From the NCBI GenBank assembly GCA_937928545.1, contig CALGJQ010000007.1:248001-312000 (forward strand): 64,000 nucleotides of DNA, given 5' to 3'. The position numbers and the translations under genes were made by a program. The notes under the pieces were generated by a model. That model searched no databases, had not been told where the DNA came from, and saw nothing but the letters and a program-made list of their open reading frames with translations. Numbering within the stretch: the stretch's first letter is position 1; the number at the start of each line of letters is the position of its first letter. This DNA is from an uncultured Verrucomicrobiales bacterium. GTDB lineage: Bacteria > Verrucomicrobiota > Verrucomicrobiia > Verrucomicrobiales > Akkermansiaceae. This document shows positions 25,568 to 35,194 of this stretch, in pieces.

Positions 25568-25647
25568 CATTTTAATTGCCAGACGATTTGCATTTTAATT
25601 GCCCATTTTCATTTTAATTGCCCATTTTAATTGCCAGACGATTTGCA
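25568..25647 (+). repeat. REP-like repeat cluster upstream of the first RAYT
   Basis: Two full copies of a 25-bp unit (CATTTTAATTGCCAGACGAT then TTGCA) lie at 25568-25592 and 25623-25647, with two truncated CATTTTAATTGCC copies between them. The same unit recurs at 29618-29642, with variants at 29742-29766 and 29339-29362, always close to RAYT sequences. Confidence 0.7.
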
Positions 25648-25752
25648 CAGAATCCCCTTGCCACGGTCCGATCGACGCCTAAGGAGACTAAGTTGACAGG
25701 CAACCAGTTCTTGACCCACACCAAATCATCTTGTAGAAAGAGCCCGTAGCCT

Positions 25753-26907
25753 ATGAAGAAACAGGGAAAACGAGAGTTGAGCGACTTGGAGAAAGCGGAT
25801 TGTTTAACGGGGAAGATGATGGGGGGGATTGCCCTCAAAGCACCTGGTCGAGGGACTGGCAAAAGGCGTCGCTTTGTGTTCGATGATCGAACCTGCTGCT
25901 ACCACGTGATGTCCCGGGTGGCAGGGGGCGATTTACTCTTTGGGGATGTTGAGAAAGAGGCTTTTCGGAAGTTAATGCGGCGAATGGAACGCTTTTCCGG
26001 GGTTGAAGTGCTTACTTATGCGTTGATGGGAAATCATTTTCACCTTTTGCTGCGAGTTCCGGAGAGGCAGCAGTTTTTAAAGAAGTTCAATAAGGGGTCG
26101 AGGGAAGCACGAGAGGAGCGACTCTTTGAGCATTTGAAATTACTTTATTCGCGCGCGTATTTGCACCAGTTGAAAGCGGAGTTGGAAGTGATGAAGGAGA
26201 AGAAGCTCGATGAGCTTTATGAAAAGACGATTTCGAGTTTTTTAGCGCGGCTCTGTAGTTTGAAGCATTTTATGAAGGAGTTGAAGGAGCGCTTTAGTCG
26301 CTGGTTTAACAAACGACACGGTCGGCGAGGGACGCTGTGGCAGGAGCGGTATCGAAGTATTTTGGTGGAGGATGGAGAAGCCTTGCAAACCATGGCGGCT
26401 TACATCGATTTGAATCCTTTGAGAGCGGGTTTGGTGGCAGATCCAAAGGATTATCGTTGGTGTGGATATGCGGAGGCGATGGGGGGGAGTAAAAGAGGAC
26501 GAAAAGGGCTTTGCCGAGTGGTGGGGATGGCAATGGATTCTTGGGTGACTGGAGGGGGAGCCGCTTACCGAAGGTTGCTTCTAGGGGAGGGAATTGAGGT
26601 AGGGGCAAATGAGAAGAAGATTTTGAGAGGCCAAGGAAAAACGTTTTTCCGACGAGGGTTTGATCGTGAGAAGGCTTTGGAAGAGATTAGAAACGGAGGA
26701 AGCTTGACCAAGGGGGAGTTATTGAGATGTCGGGTGAGGTATTTTAGTAGTGGTATGGTCTTAGGAAGCCGAGCGTTTGTGGAGGAGGTTTTCGAGGCAA
26801 AGCGGGAGTGGTTTGGGCAAAATCGAAAAACAGGAGCGCGCGCACTACCGGTGAAAGAAGCTGGGCTGTTTTCGATACGCGATCTCAAGATTGAAGTGCT
26901 GGAATGA
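25753..26907 (+). mobile_element. REP-associated tyrosine transposase (RAYT, Y1/HUH family)
   Basis: 384 residues. It has the HUH motif in ALMGNHFHLLL (His95 and His97) and the catalytic-tyrosine region AAYIDLNPLRAGLV (Tyr217), as in TnpA-REP single-strand transposases. A ~110-residue helical, Lys/Glu-rich insertion separates them, as often seen in Verrucomicrobiota and Planctomycetes members, and WFNKRHGRRGTLWQERYRSI precedes the tyrosine. Such enzymes cut and rejoin REP hairpins at single-stranded DNA. REP-like repeats lie just upstream. It shares strong similarity with the second RAYT around the tyrosine, but the N-termini differ, so the two are not a recent duplication. Confidence 0.9.
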
Positions 26908-26937
26908 CTGATCGAACAGGTTGGCTAGGAATCAGTC
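26906..26937. terminator. Possible bidirectional terminator between RAYT and CotH genes
   Basis: GACTGAT and ATCAGTC form a 7-bp stem with an 18-base loop across the convergent gene ends, with a CCGTTTCTTTT stretch after it on the plus strand. The long loop makes it weak. Confidence 0.3.
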
Positions 26938-29232
26938 CGTTTCTTTTGGCGGAGCTGCTCTCTGAATTGGGATGCGCGATGATAGGATGAGTTTCTGCAA
27001 GCCATTTTTCATTTCAATGAGTTCCCCAGAGTTGTTCAGGCGGGAAGGAGAGAAAGAGCCTGCGAGGCGCTTGCTCTTTTCTGCTCCGTGACGTTTTAGA
27101 AAGGCTTCTTCGTGATACGCAAGATAGAGAACCTCACCTGGAGCGAGTTTTTGAATCGGGGATTGATCAAAGGAGAATCGAATGCCGTTGGTGAATTCCG
27201 CTCCGGTAAGATCAATTGTTTGATCAGATGACGGATTTTTGATTGCAAGATATTCAAACTCGTGAGGTTGAAATTTGTCCTCATTCTCCGCGAGGATTGG
27301 GTTGATATCGCTTTCTAGGATTAGCAGCTTGGGCGGATCACTGGAATCGTTCTGGAGGTGGACGTGGCGGAGGGGAGCGCTCCACGAGTTTGCGCCCAGG
27401 CCGAGTCGGCATCTGGCTTTTAGGACGAGCGAATGCGATAGCTCGATTGGTTTGCCTGAGTGGTAGACTAGACTTGTTTTTGAATAGAGGGGGTCACTAC
27501 CGTCTAAAGTGTAGTGAATGCTTGCGCCTTTAGGCGCAAGCAAGCTTGCTGTGCTCGTTTTTCCATCTTGCTCACCGACAATCTCGGTTCTCTGAAGTCG
27601 GGGAGCTTGAATAAATTGGGAGTCGATCCACTGGAGTCTTAATTTTAGCCAGTCTTTGAGGATTTGAATTTCCGCCTGGTGGCTTCCGCCCCGTGGCTGA
27701 GTTTCTGGCCATTTACTGAAGTTTCGCTGTGCTGGGGAGCTTCCATTTTGCTTTTCTTTCTGACCGCCGCCTTGCAATTCTAAAGCCATTCCATCGATCA
27801 TGGCGTTCAGTTGATTCCAGTTCAGGACGCGACTTCTCATTTCGTGCCAAAGATCAATGTGCGCTTGCCTCGCTTCTTTGTGAGAAAGTAGCCAGCCCCA
27901 CCAAGGAGCGAGTTGATTGCTAAAGATCGAGCTTTCATCTTGTGGTGGACCCCAGCCGAATGGGCTGTCATCGCGGGGATCAGATGAATTCATGCTTCGG
28001 TCAAAATCCCAGAGTGGTCCAGCTTCGATCCGCCCGCCATTCCGAGATTGGTGATGTTTGTAGAAGTAGGCGCTTGCTTTATAGGTGTCTAAGTTTCCTG
28101 AAAATGTGTTCAACCAATGCCACACAAGCCACGATCTTTGATCGATATATTCGGTGTAATGTTTTTTGTAGACTGGGTGAAATCCTGAAGGAGATCTTAC
28201 GGCCATTGTAAAACTATTGAGGTAGTGGCTTAAGTAGCTTAACTGCTTTGGATGGATTTCCTTTTCTTTGGGATCTACTAAGTAATATTTTCCAATGTGT
28301 CGAATTGTGAGGCCATGGTCGCCAGGGTCTGGACGATCATCTTTAAAGAGGTATCCTCCACTTATCTCAGGCTCTTTTATTTTGTCATGTTTGAGGCGAT
28401 GAATTCGGACCCGAGACTTTCCTCGCTTAATTTTTTCGGTGAGGGTGTAGATTCCAAGATAATCTTCCGGATAACTTAGCCCATCATCGTCGTGGTCATG
28501 AAAAAGCTCCACAAAGCGGGTGCGCGGAGCGTAGTGGCCCAGTTTTCTGCTAATTTTGAAGATGAGGGCATCGCGAATGAGAGAACGATCAATGTCGTAG
28601 CTGGCTCTGAGAATCCAATCTGAATTTTCTGGCATTCCAAGAAGTGGCGCGCTGTGGTCTTCTCCTGATGCATTTCGCAATTCAAGATTGAGCGATGGTT
28701 TGGGGTTTTTAGCGGTGGAAGTACCCCTTGTCCTTATCCCGGCGTGGTGGCTTTGCTTCAAAGGTGAGGCAAGATCTGTGATTCCGTCTTCCTTAGCTTG
28801 CAGAAGCGTAAAGAGGGTGTCCTGATAGGCGTTTTGACTGGGTTTCTGATGATTGAAGGATTTGAGCGCAATGACAGGAAGGTTTGACTGAAAGGGCTGC
28901 GATTGATCGCTGAGTGCTAGAAACACTGCGGAGCTAACAGGGCTGCTTTGTGTCGGTCCTTTCGATACGGCAATGGCTTTGAGATGAGTGGTCTTAGAGA
29001 GCAGAAGTGATCCTTCGAAGCGCTCGGACTTTCGGTTTGGGGTGGAACCGTCTTGGGTCACGTAAATGATAGCGTCTCTTTGGGAATGAGTGATTTTAAT
29101 CTCAATTTTTCCGCTAAAACTAGTGCTCTTGGTTGAGAATACAGGGGGGGCTAAGACTTCAGCTAGGGTGCTGGTTAGATGTGCCAAGAAAGAGGTTGCT
29201 GTAAGCAGAATTACTCTACGGTTCAGAGTCAT
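26932..29232 (-). CDS. Exported CotH-kinase family protein with chitobiase-like and lamin-tail-like domains
   Basis: 766 residues with a signal peptide (RRVILLTATSFLAHLTSTLAE). Residues ~30-105 are a chitobiase-C-terminal-like beta domain (IYVTQDGSTPN). Residues ~115-530 are a CotH kinase domain, with RTRGTSTAKNPKPSLNLEL, DRSLIRDALIFKI, YLGIYTLTEKIKRG and the metal-binding AGPLWDFDRSM. Residues ~545-630 are a second chitobiase-like domain (IHYTLDGSDPLYS), and ~640-745 resemble a lamin-tail domain (YLAIKNPSSDQTIDLTGAEF). CotH enzymes phosphorylate proteins of spore coats or surfaces; here the target is probably extracellular. The gene is bracketed by RAYT genes and repeats. Confidence 0.85.
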   Translation of the reverse strand: MTLNRRVILLTATSFLAHLTSTLAEVLAPPVFSTKSTSFSGKIEIKITHSQRDAIIYVTQDGSTPNRKSERFEGSLLLSKTTHLKAIAVSKGPTQSSPVSSAVFLALSDQSQPFQSNLPVIALKSFNHQKPSQNAYQDTLFTLLQAKEDGITDLASPLKQSHHAGIRTRGTSTAKNPKPSLNLELRNASGEDHSAPLLGMPENSDWILRASYDIDRSLIRDALIFKISRKLGHYAPRTRFVELFHDHDDDGLSYPEDYLGIYTLTEKIKRGKSRVRIHRLKHDKIKEPEISGGYLFKDDRPDPGDHGLTIRHIGKYYLVDPKEKEIHPKQLSYLSHYLNSFTMAVRSPSGFHPVYKKHYTEYIDQRSWLVWHWLNTFSGNLDTYKASAYFYKHHQSRNGGRIEAGPLWDFDRSMNSSDPRDDSPFGWGPPQDESSIFSNQLAPWWGWLLSHKEARQAHIDLWHEMRSRVLNWNQLNAMIDGMALELQGGGQKEKQNGSSPAQRNFSKWPETQPRGGSHQAEIQILKDWLKLRLQWIDSQFIQAPRLQRTEIVGEQDGKTSTASLLAPKGASIHYTLDGSDPLYSKTSLVYHSGKPIELSHSLVLKARCRLGLGANSWSAPLRHVHLQNDSSDPPKLLILESDINPILAENEDKFQPHEFEYLAIKNPSSDQTIDLTGAEFTNGIRFSFDQSPIQKLAPGEVLYLAYHEEAFLKRHGAEKSKRLAGSFSPSRLNNSGELIEMKNGLQKLILSSRIPIQRAAPPKETD

Positions 29233-29338
29233 GAAGGATGGTATAATAGGGCTGTTGAAACGCAGATAATGCTTCGCTCAACACGACTCGAAAGCATAAA
29301 AGGAAGTTGTTTGAATCATTCAATCTGTTGGATGGGAG

Positions 29339-29362
29339 ATTTGAATTGCCGGATGATCTGCA
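29339..29362 (+). repeat. Degenerate copy of the REP-like unit
   Basis: ATTTGAATTGCCGGATGATC followed by TGCA differs from the consensus unit at a few positions. It lies in the 5' flank of the CotH gene, just before the decayed RAYT. Confidence 0.5.
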
Positions 29363-29395
29363 TGCGAAGAAAGATCAAGCAAGAATTGGTGTGTA

Positions 29396-29617
29396 AGGTT
29401 TATTCGTTTGGTAGCCGGATGGTGAAGGCGCGGACCTGGTCGGAGGAAGGGTTTTGATCTCAGCTGGAATGGAGCAAGGTGGGGAAAGGGGGAATGTGAA
29501 GACTAAGCAGCGGGTGGTTGTGAAAAAGGGTTTTCCGAAAGAGTCGGGAGCGCTTTGGGCCGAAACGGGTGGATGGCGCGCGTAAGCCGCGAGGAGCACT
29601 TGGAGAGATGAAGGGGG
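29396..29617 (+). pseudogene. Decayed C-terminal fragment of a third RAYT
   Basis: The DNA reads like the region 30577-30970 of the downstream RAYT, with several substitutions and at least two deletions. Shared stretches include TTTGGTAGCCG, GATCTCAGCTGG, AAGCAGCGGGTGG and GAGATGAAGGG. Stops and frame changes destroy the frame. A REP-like unit begins at the next base (29618), so the remnant ends exactly where a repeat starts, as if a RAYT-repeat unit had been inserted or deleted there. Confidence 0.75.
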
Positions 29618-29642
29618 CATTTTAATTGCCAGACGATTTGCA
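29618..29642 (+). repeat. REP-like unit, full copy
   Basis: Identical over 25 bases to the copies at 25568 and 25623, four kilobases away on the other side of the CotH gene. Confidence 0.7.
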
Positions 29643-29741
29643 CAGGAAGTTGGAGCTACGCCAAAAACCTCTCGCCAAGCCTTCTCTGGGCTTCGTTGGT
29701 CAAAGCCTGTCGGCGAAACACAAACACCCTGGCTGTCCTGT

Positions 29742-29766
29742 AGTTTAATTGCCAGACGATATGCAA
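29742..29766 (+). repeat. REP-like unit, variant copy
   Basis: AGTTTAATTGCCAGACGATA followed by TGCA, the same unit with small changes, 43 bases before the start of the second RAYT. Confidence 0.6.
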
Positions 29767-29809
29767 AGATTCCTCTTGCTTCGATGCTCAAGCTCATTAA
29801 GGTGGCGGG

Positions 29810-31003
29810 GTGTTGAAGAAACCACGGCGATTTTTGGTTCCGAAGGACTCCGGTGGGGCGAGTCCTCCGGTGGCGATTTATCATGTGGTGACGCGAGTGG
29901 TGGATCGGCGCTTTGTGCTGGAGGCTGATGAGAAGGAGCAGTTGCGGATCTTACTCCGGATGTATGAGCGGTTTACGGGCTGTCAAATTTTGTCCTATTG
30001 CCTGATGAGCAATCATTTGCACGTTCTCTTGGAAGTTCCGCCAGGGTGTGAGAAGGGGGAGTCGTTGGGACTCTCCGATGAGGAGCTTTTGCGGAGATTA
30101 GGGGGGCTTTATTCGCGGAGTTATACGGCATCGGTAGCTCGCGAAATCGAGGAGGCGAAGCGGATGATTTCAGGTGAGAGTTTGGAAGAGGAGGAAGGTG
30201 AAGAAGGGAGAGCTTTGACTCAGGAGGAGCGGGCTAGGAATGTTCGCTTAGGAAAAGAGATGTTGGAAGCGATTCACCTGCGTTATTCTTACCGAATGCA
30301 TTCCCTTAGTGAGTTTTTTAAGGGGATGCTGCAGCGCTTTACCTGTTGGTTTAATCGGGAGCATGGGCGTCGAGGGACCTTGTGGGAGTCACGCTTTCGG
30401 AGTGTGATCGTGGAGGATGGTTTGGCGGCTCGGACAATGGCAGCTTATATCGATCTGAATCCAGTGCGGGCTGGGATGGTGGATGATCCGGCGGATTACC
30501 GTTGGAGTTCTTATGGCGAAGCGGTTGGTGGAGGTCGTGGTGCGAAGAAGGCGCAGGCGGGTTTGGTGCGGGCGCTTTATTCTTTTGGTAGCCGAGAGGT
30601 GACGGCGCGGAGTTGGTCGCAGGGAGGAGTGGGGAAAGAGTATCGGAAGATTTTGATCTCAGCTGGGATAGAACAGGGAGAGGAACGTGGGAATGCGGCT
30701 ACAAAGCAGCGGGTGGTGGTGAGGAAGGGGATGGGTCGTGAGAAAGCAGCGAAGGAAATGGAGCGTCTATCGAAGGATGAGGAGCGAGATTTGAAGATTT
30801 CGAAAGTGGTGAGATGCCGAGTGAGGTATTTTACGGACGGGGCAGTGATTGGGTCGAAGTCTTTCGTGGATGGAGTTTTCCGGAAGAGTCGAGAACGCTT
30901 TGGACCGAAGCGGAAGGATGGGGCTCGAAAGCCGAGGGGAGCACTGGGAGAGATGAAGGGAGAGATTTGGTCGTTAAGAGATTTGAAGTTGGAGGAGCCC
31001 TAG
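29810..31003 (+). mobile_element. REP-associated tyrosine transposase (RAYT), second copy
   Basis: 397 residues from a GTG at 29810 (TTG at 29813 is an alternative). The HUH motif is in CLMSNHLHVLLEV, and the tyrosine is in AAYIDLNPVRAGMV after HGRRGTLWESRFRSVIVEDG. A long Glu-rich insertion separates the two, with EEEEGEEGRALTQEERARN. The C-terminal ~130 residues are basic. REP-like repeats precede it, and a terminator lies ~150 bases downstream. Intact length and motifs suggest an active or recently active enzyme. Confidence 0.9.
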
Positions 31004-31149
31004 TTTTTTGAAGCTGGCCTGCTGCTAAGAAGAATTGGGCGAGGATTCGAGTAATTTTCAAAAAAAAGTTTGGGGCCAATTTCTTTGTTGGATCTCTCCC
31101 CAATTGGAAATTTCTCTTTGAGCTTTTTAGCTAGCATGGGGGATTCATC

Positions 31150-31196
31150 GGATCTTGTTAAGAAGCCTTAATAATCAGGCCTTTAGATCCTTTTTT
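31150..31196 (+). terminator. Rho-independent terminator downstream of the second RAYT
   Basis: GGATCT (31150-31155) pairs with AGATCC (31185-31190), an inner GCCT pairs with AGGC, and six T residues follow. The rest of the 265-base gap between the RAYT and the next gene is AT-rich and holds nothing else recognised, apart from the presumed promoter of the lipoprotein gene after 31197. Confidence 0.6.
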
Positions 31197-31268
31197 GTAG
31201 GTTGAAATAACATTGAACGGAATACTCGGGGAGGGGTCTATGTCACCAGTTCCTGAATTTCTGATCTT

Positions 31269-32048
31269 ATGAAATGTTTCATCTCTTCCCTTCAAACGCT
31301 CGCTTTCTTGCTCATCATTCTATGTCTCCCGAGTTGTCAGGTCAGTCCTAAGTGGGCTTTGGAATCGACTGGGAGCGGTTACGACTCTCGTTTCCAGGGT
31401 GCAATTTCAAACTCTCAAAAGGTGAGACCAACAGGGGCTTATGCCGTAAATTCCCCAACGCAAGGGCCGGGCTTTGGGGCTCCCTATGGTCAAGGGACCT
31501 ACCAAACGGCAAGTGCGGTTGCGCAGCCGACTCCGATGATGGTACCGCGTCACAAAGTATTCGTCGCCCAACCGTTGCCCAAAACTGTGGTAGCGCCGAA
31601 TCCAAAGCCGCAGACCTCTCAAAAATCACCGATGCCTCGTGGGAAAGTTCACTTAGTAAATGGCCGTGCGCTTGCTCCGGCAGATGCTCCACCAGTGGTT
31701 CGTCGTGCGGTGGAGGCGGGGAATCGGATGCAAAAATTCCCTTATAAATGGGGCGGGGGTCATGCCGTGTTGAATGATACGGGTTACGATTGCTCTGGGA
31801 CAGTGAGTTACGTTCTGCGTGAAGCTGGGATCATGCCTGATCAAATGACTTCGAGGGGCTTTCTCAACTTTGGCGAGCCGGGTGAGGGGGATTGGATCAC
31901 GGTTTGGGCTAAGGATGGGCATGTCTTCATGATCATTGGCGGCTTACGCTTGGATACGGGTGGCTCGACCACGCGAACCGGTCCACGTTGGAAAAGCAAA
32001 AGCAGGAACTACAAGGGCTTTGTTGCCCGCCACCCGAGGGGGCTTTAA
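31269..32048 (+). CDS. NlpC/P60-family lipoprotein, putative peptidoglycan hydrolase
   Basis: 259 residues. The lipoprotein signal ends with CLPSC (Cys23). A ~100-residue Pro/Gln/Thr-rich linker follows, then a C-terminal NlpC/P60-like papain fold: FPYKWGGGH, then GYDCSGTVSYVL with the catalytic Cys, and DGHVFMIIGG with the catalytic His. Related enzymes cleave peptide stems of peptidoglycan. It is preceded by a terminator and stands alone. Confidence 0.8.
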   Translation: MKCFISSLQTLAFLLIILCLPSCQVSPKWALESTGSGYDSRFQGAISNSQKVRPTGAYAVNSPTQGPGFGAPYGQGTYQTASAVAQPTPMMVPRHKVFVAQPLPKTVVAPNPKPQTSQKSPMPRGKVHLVNGRALAPADAPPVVRRAVEAGNRMQKFPYKWGGGHAVLNDTGYDCSGTVSYVLREAGIMPDQMTSRGFLNFGEPGEGDWITVWAKDGHVFMIIGGLRLDTGGSTTRTGPRWKSKSRNYKGFVARHPRGL

Positions 32049-32140
32049 AATTGGGCTTAAGTGCTTGATCGGATCTTAGTCCTCTTCGAATTCAGTTGCC
32101 GCTTGCTGGTTTTGGCGGAAAGCTTCCGGGCATTCCCCTT

Positions 32141-32389
32141 ATGAACTTTCCTGATTTAGCCAAGCTCCTTGAAACTCGCCTTGCGGTGATTGCTGATCAT
32201 GAATTCCGTGATCGGGATCCCGATGCGCACCTTGAAGCGCTAAAGAAGGTGAGTGAGGAAATCGTGTCATGGCACGAAGCGCACCGGAGTGAGATTGATG
32301 GGAATCTGGATCACTTTTTGAGCGGATCCAGTTATCAAAAAGCGCTTCTCTACCTTGAGACCGGGACGCGTCGGCCGTGTGGGGAATGA
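32141..32389 (+). CDS. Small hypothetical helical protein
   Basis: 82 residues from the ATG at 32141 (MNFPDLAKLL); an upstream TTG at 32096 is not preferred. The protein is acidic and helical, with ALKKVSEEIVSWHEAHR and SSYQKALLYLETG. It has no signal peptide or transmembrane segment, and no family is recognised. It is 92 bases downstream of the NlpC/P60 gene and 148 bases before the AST operon. Confidence 0.6.
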   Translation: MNFPDLAKLLETRLAVIADHEFRDRDPDAHLEALKKVSEEIVSWHEAHRSEIDGNLDHFLSGSSYQKALLYLETGTRRPCGE

Positions 32390-32537
32390 AATGGGGTCGC
32401 CGGTGGTTGCGAACGCCGCTTGGTCCTTTCAGTGCGCAGCTGATGAAAAGCTGAGAATGTGACGATATTCTGATTCTCACCGACGAATCAGCTGAGCTGG
32501 CCCGCTTCCTCAGAGTAACTCCTCATTCCAATTCACA

Positions 32538-33803
32538 ATGGATTCCAAGACACTTTGTTCAGATATCAGCTTCATCGAAGGGCACTGCCCTGAGGCTGAT
32601 GCTGTGGTGAAAATTTTAAGGGATTGGTGTGACTGTAATTCTGGAAGTTCAAACCTAAGGGGCCTCAGCGAGATGGCTGAAATCCTGAGAACACACATTC
32701 TGTCTCTTAGCGACCATGTTGAGTTGATTGAGACTCCACAGTCTTACGATGTCGATCCTATCGGGGGGAAGGCGATTCCCCTTCGCCTTGGTAAAACTCT
32801 CCGCGCAAGAAAGCGCCCCGAGGCCCCCATTCAAATTCTCTTGAATGGCCACATGGACACCGTTTACGCCGAGTCGTCCGAATTCCAAAAGACCTATCTC
32901 TCGGACGATGGGGAGAGGCTTCATGGCCCTGGGGTGGCTGATATGAAAGGGGGGCTCCTTGTCATGCTGGAAGCCTTAGCAATCTTTGAGAAGCATCCGG
33001 AAGCTTCTCGGATTGGTTGGGAAATTCTCATCGGACCTGACGAAGAAATTGGCTCGCCGGGAACTGACCTTCTCTTAAAGGAATCTGCGGAACGGAATGA
33101 TCTAGGGCTCATCTACGAATCGAGCCCACCTGGAGGGAGCCTGGTGCGCGAGCGGATGGGAGGGGGGAATTTCCTTCTTCGTGCCCACGGTCGCAGCGTT
33201 CATGTCGGGAAAAATTTCCAAGATGGCAGGAATGCGATCGTCGCGATTTCTGAGGCCATTCTCGAAATCCAAGCCGCGCACGAAATCTTCCCTCATGCCC
33301 GCTTTAACGTCGGACACATCGCCGGAGGAGAGGTCTTAAATGCGGTCGCAGAAAATGCGCATGCCCGTTTTAACATCCGCTACCAACGACAGGAGGATGC
33401 GGCTGCGATTCTAGACCATCTCGAAGAACTTCGTGCCCGTCTAGAAAAGAAGCATGACTTGAGCTTGGTTTGGCATGGTTCCTTTAGCCGTCCTGCCCGG
33501 GAAGCCACTGAGCCAACAGAAGCGCTTTATCGTTTTATTAAGGAAACAGGTGCCGAGCTTGAACAATCGCTGCCCTTTCACGACACCGGCGGCGGCTCTG
33601 ATGGCTCAAACCTCCTCGCTTACGGCTTAGTAAATATCGATAACCTCGGTGTCATCGGTGCGGAGCTTCACTCAGCTCAGGAATACATGGAGATCGCAAG
33701 TTTGCCTGAGCGAATCAGACTCAGCGCTCTTTTACTGATCCGCATTGCGAGAGGGCAAGCTCCAGATCTTCTTTTTCAAAACACACACACCTCAAAGTCA
33801 TGA
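32538..33803 (+). CDS. M20 metallohydrolase, carboxypeptidase-G2-like; candidate N-succinylglutamate desuccinylase
   Basis: 421 residues. The two-zinc site of the M20 family is complete: NGHMDTVY (His105, Asp107), GVADMKGG (Asp135), PDEEIGS (general base Glu169, then Glu170), YESSP (Glu194) and ELHSAQEY (His378). TGGGSDGSN before the last His is as in carboxypeptidase G2, which splits N-acyl glutamates. The gene is first in an operon whose other four genes supply AstC-, AstA-, AstD- and AstB-type steps of arginine catabolism, while no astE is present. Release of succinate from N-succinylglutamate is therefore the obvious job. This is inference; peptide or acetylornithine hydrolysis are alternatives. 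It overlaps the next gene by ATGA. Confidence 0.85.
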   Translation: MDSKTLCSDISFIEGHCPEADAVVKILRDWCDCNSGSSNLRGLSEMAEILRTHILSLSDHVELIETPQSYDVDPIGGKAIPLRLGKTLRARKRPEAPIQILLNGHMDTVYAESSEFQKTYLSDDGERLHGPGVADMKGGLLVMLEALAIFEKHPEASRIGWEILIGPDEEIGSPGTDLLLKESAERNDLGLIYESSPPGGSLVRERMGGGNFLLRAHGRSVHVGKNFQDGRNAIVAISEAILEIQAAHEIFPHARFNVGHIAGGEVLNAVAENAHARFNIRYQRQEDAAAILDHLEELRARLEKKHDLSLVWHGSFSRPAREATEPTEALYRFIKETGAELEQSLPFHDTGGGSDGSNLLAYGLVNIDNLGVIGAELHSAQEYMEIASLPERIRLSALLLIRIARGQAPDLLFQNTHTSKS

Positions 33804-35182
33804 CTACGGCACAGCAACTTCAATCAGATCCCGACATCGAAAGTGGGATTCAAGGACTCCTCGATAATCTTGCGAAACACCAAGAACAGATTCAGGGAAT
33901 CCGCCCGGCAGACCCAGCTCTCACGGAAGATTACGAAAAAACTCTCGCGGAGTTTTCCACCCTCCGTGGCGGAAAGTTGTTTTTCCCTTACCTTGCCTCA
34001 GGCTTGGGAAAGGGGCCTTTCGTGGAGCTTGCAGATGGTAGTGTGAAGTATGACTACACCTGCGGGATCGGCGTGCACTTGATGGGACACTCACACCCGC
34101 GGATCGTCGAGGCCTCCCTCAAGGCTTCCCTCGAGGACGTGGTCATGCAGGGCAATATTCAGCAAAACCAAGCGAGCTTTGATCTCACGAAGCGCTTAAT
34201 CTCGCTGGCTCAGAGACAGGGTTCGGCCCTCAATCATTGCTTCCTTTCCTCTTCTGGAGTCATGTCTGGTGAGAATGCCCTGAAGATGGCTCTCCAGAAA
34301 AACAGCCCCGCTTCGAGAGTCCTAGCCTTCGAGCGCTGCTTCGCGGGTCGCTCGATTGCCTTCTCTCAGATCAACGATAAACCCGCCTTCCGCCAAGGGC
34401 TCCCAACCGTTCTTCATGTCGATTATGTTCCCTTCTTTGATGAGAGTGATCCCGAGGGAAGTACGAGACGTTCCGTAGAAGTTCTCTCAGGTCACCTTAA
34501 GCGCTACCCCGGAGAACATGCGGCGATGATTTTTGAACTCATTCAGGGGGAGGGCGGATTCTACCCCGGCAGTGCTGACTACCACCGTGCCCTGATGGAA
34601 ATGTGTCGTGAGCATAAAGTCGCCGTCCTTGCGGATGAAGTGCAAACCTTTGCGCGGACCCTTCAGCCTTTCGCCTTTCAACACTTCGGGCTCGATGATC
34701 TGATCGATATCGTCTGGATCGGTAAAGCCGCACAAGTCTGCGCGACCCTTTTCACCGATCACTATGCTCCTAAACCCGGTCTCATTGCGCAAACCTACAC
34801 CTCATCGACCTCGGCCATCGCCGCCTCTCTTGCGACTTTAGATGAACTAGAAAATGGCAGTTACTTTGGGGACGATGGGAAGACAAATAGACTTCACACC
34901 TTCTTCCGTGAGGGACTCATCGCCATCTCAGAGCGCCACCCCCAGCTTCTCACCGGCCCTTGGGGACTCGGAGCGATGACCGGCTGCACGCCCCTTCAGG
35001 GTGAGTCGAGTAAGGTGCTCGCGCTCCTCCATGAACTCTATGCAAAAGGCATCATTTGTTTTGTTGCGGGTGCCAATCCCATGCGGATGCGTTTCCTCAT
35101 GCCCATTGGTGCGCTCGAAGAAGTCCACATCACCGAGACTTTAGAAATCTTCGAAGCAACTCTGATTGAAATGAGTGTTTAG
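33800..35182 (+). CDS. Class III aminotransferase, probable succinylornithine transaminase step
   Basis: 460 residues, longer than AstC/ArgD (~400). Class III PLP features are present: YDYTCGIGVHLMGHSHPRIVEA, the SSSGVMSGENALKMA phosphate-binding segment, FELIQGEGGFYPGS, VAVLADEVQTFART with the conserved Asp, and the candidate Schiff-base Lys in VWIGKAAQ. The usual GG-P after the Lys is absent, so it is a divergent branch, not a close AstC orthologue. Its place in the AST operon points to transamination of N2-succinylornithine to succinylglutamate semialdehyde with 2-oxoglutarate. It overlaps the M20 gene by ATGA and is followed after 12 bases by astA. Confidence 0.8.
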   Translation: MTTAQQLQSDPDIESGIQGLLDNLAKHQEQIQGIRPADPALTEDYEKTLAEFSTLRGGKLFFPYLASGLGKGPFVELADGSVKYDYTCGIGVHLMGHSHPRIVEASLKASLEDVVMQGNIQQNQASFDLTKRLISLAQRQGSALNHCFLSSSGVMSGENALKMALQKNSPASRVLAFERCFAGRSIAFSQINDKPAFRQGLPTVLHVDYVPFFDESDPEGSTRRSVEVLSGHLKRYPGEHAAMIFELIQGEGGFYPGSADYHRALMEMCREHKVAVLADEVQTFARTLQPFAFQHFGLDDLIDIVWIGKAAQVCATLFTDHYAPKPGLIAQTYTSSTSAIAASLATLDELENGSYFGDDGKTNRLHTFFREGLIAISERHPQLLTGPWGLGAMTGCTPLQGESSKVLALLHELYAKGIICFVAGANPMRMRFLMPIGALEEVHITETLEIFEATLIEMSV

Positions 35183-35194
35183 AAGCCAACTCAG

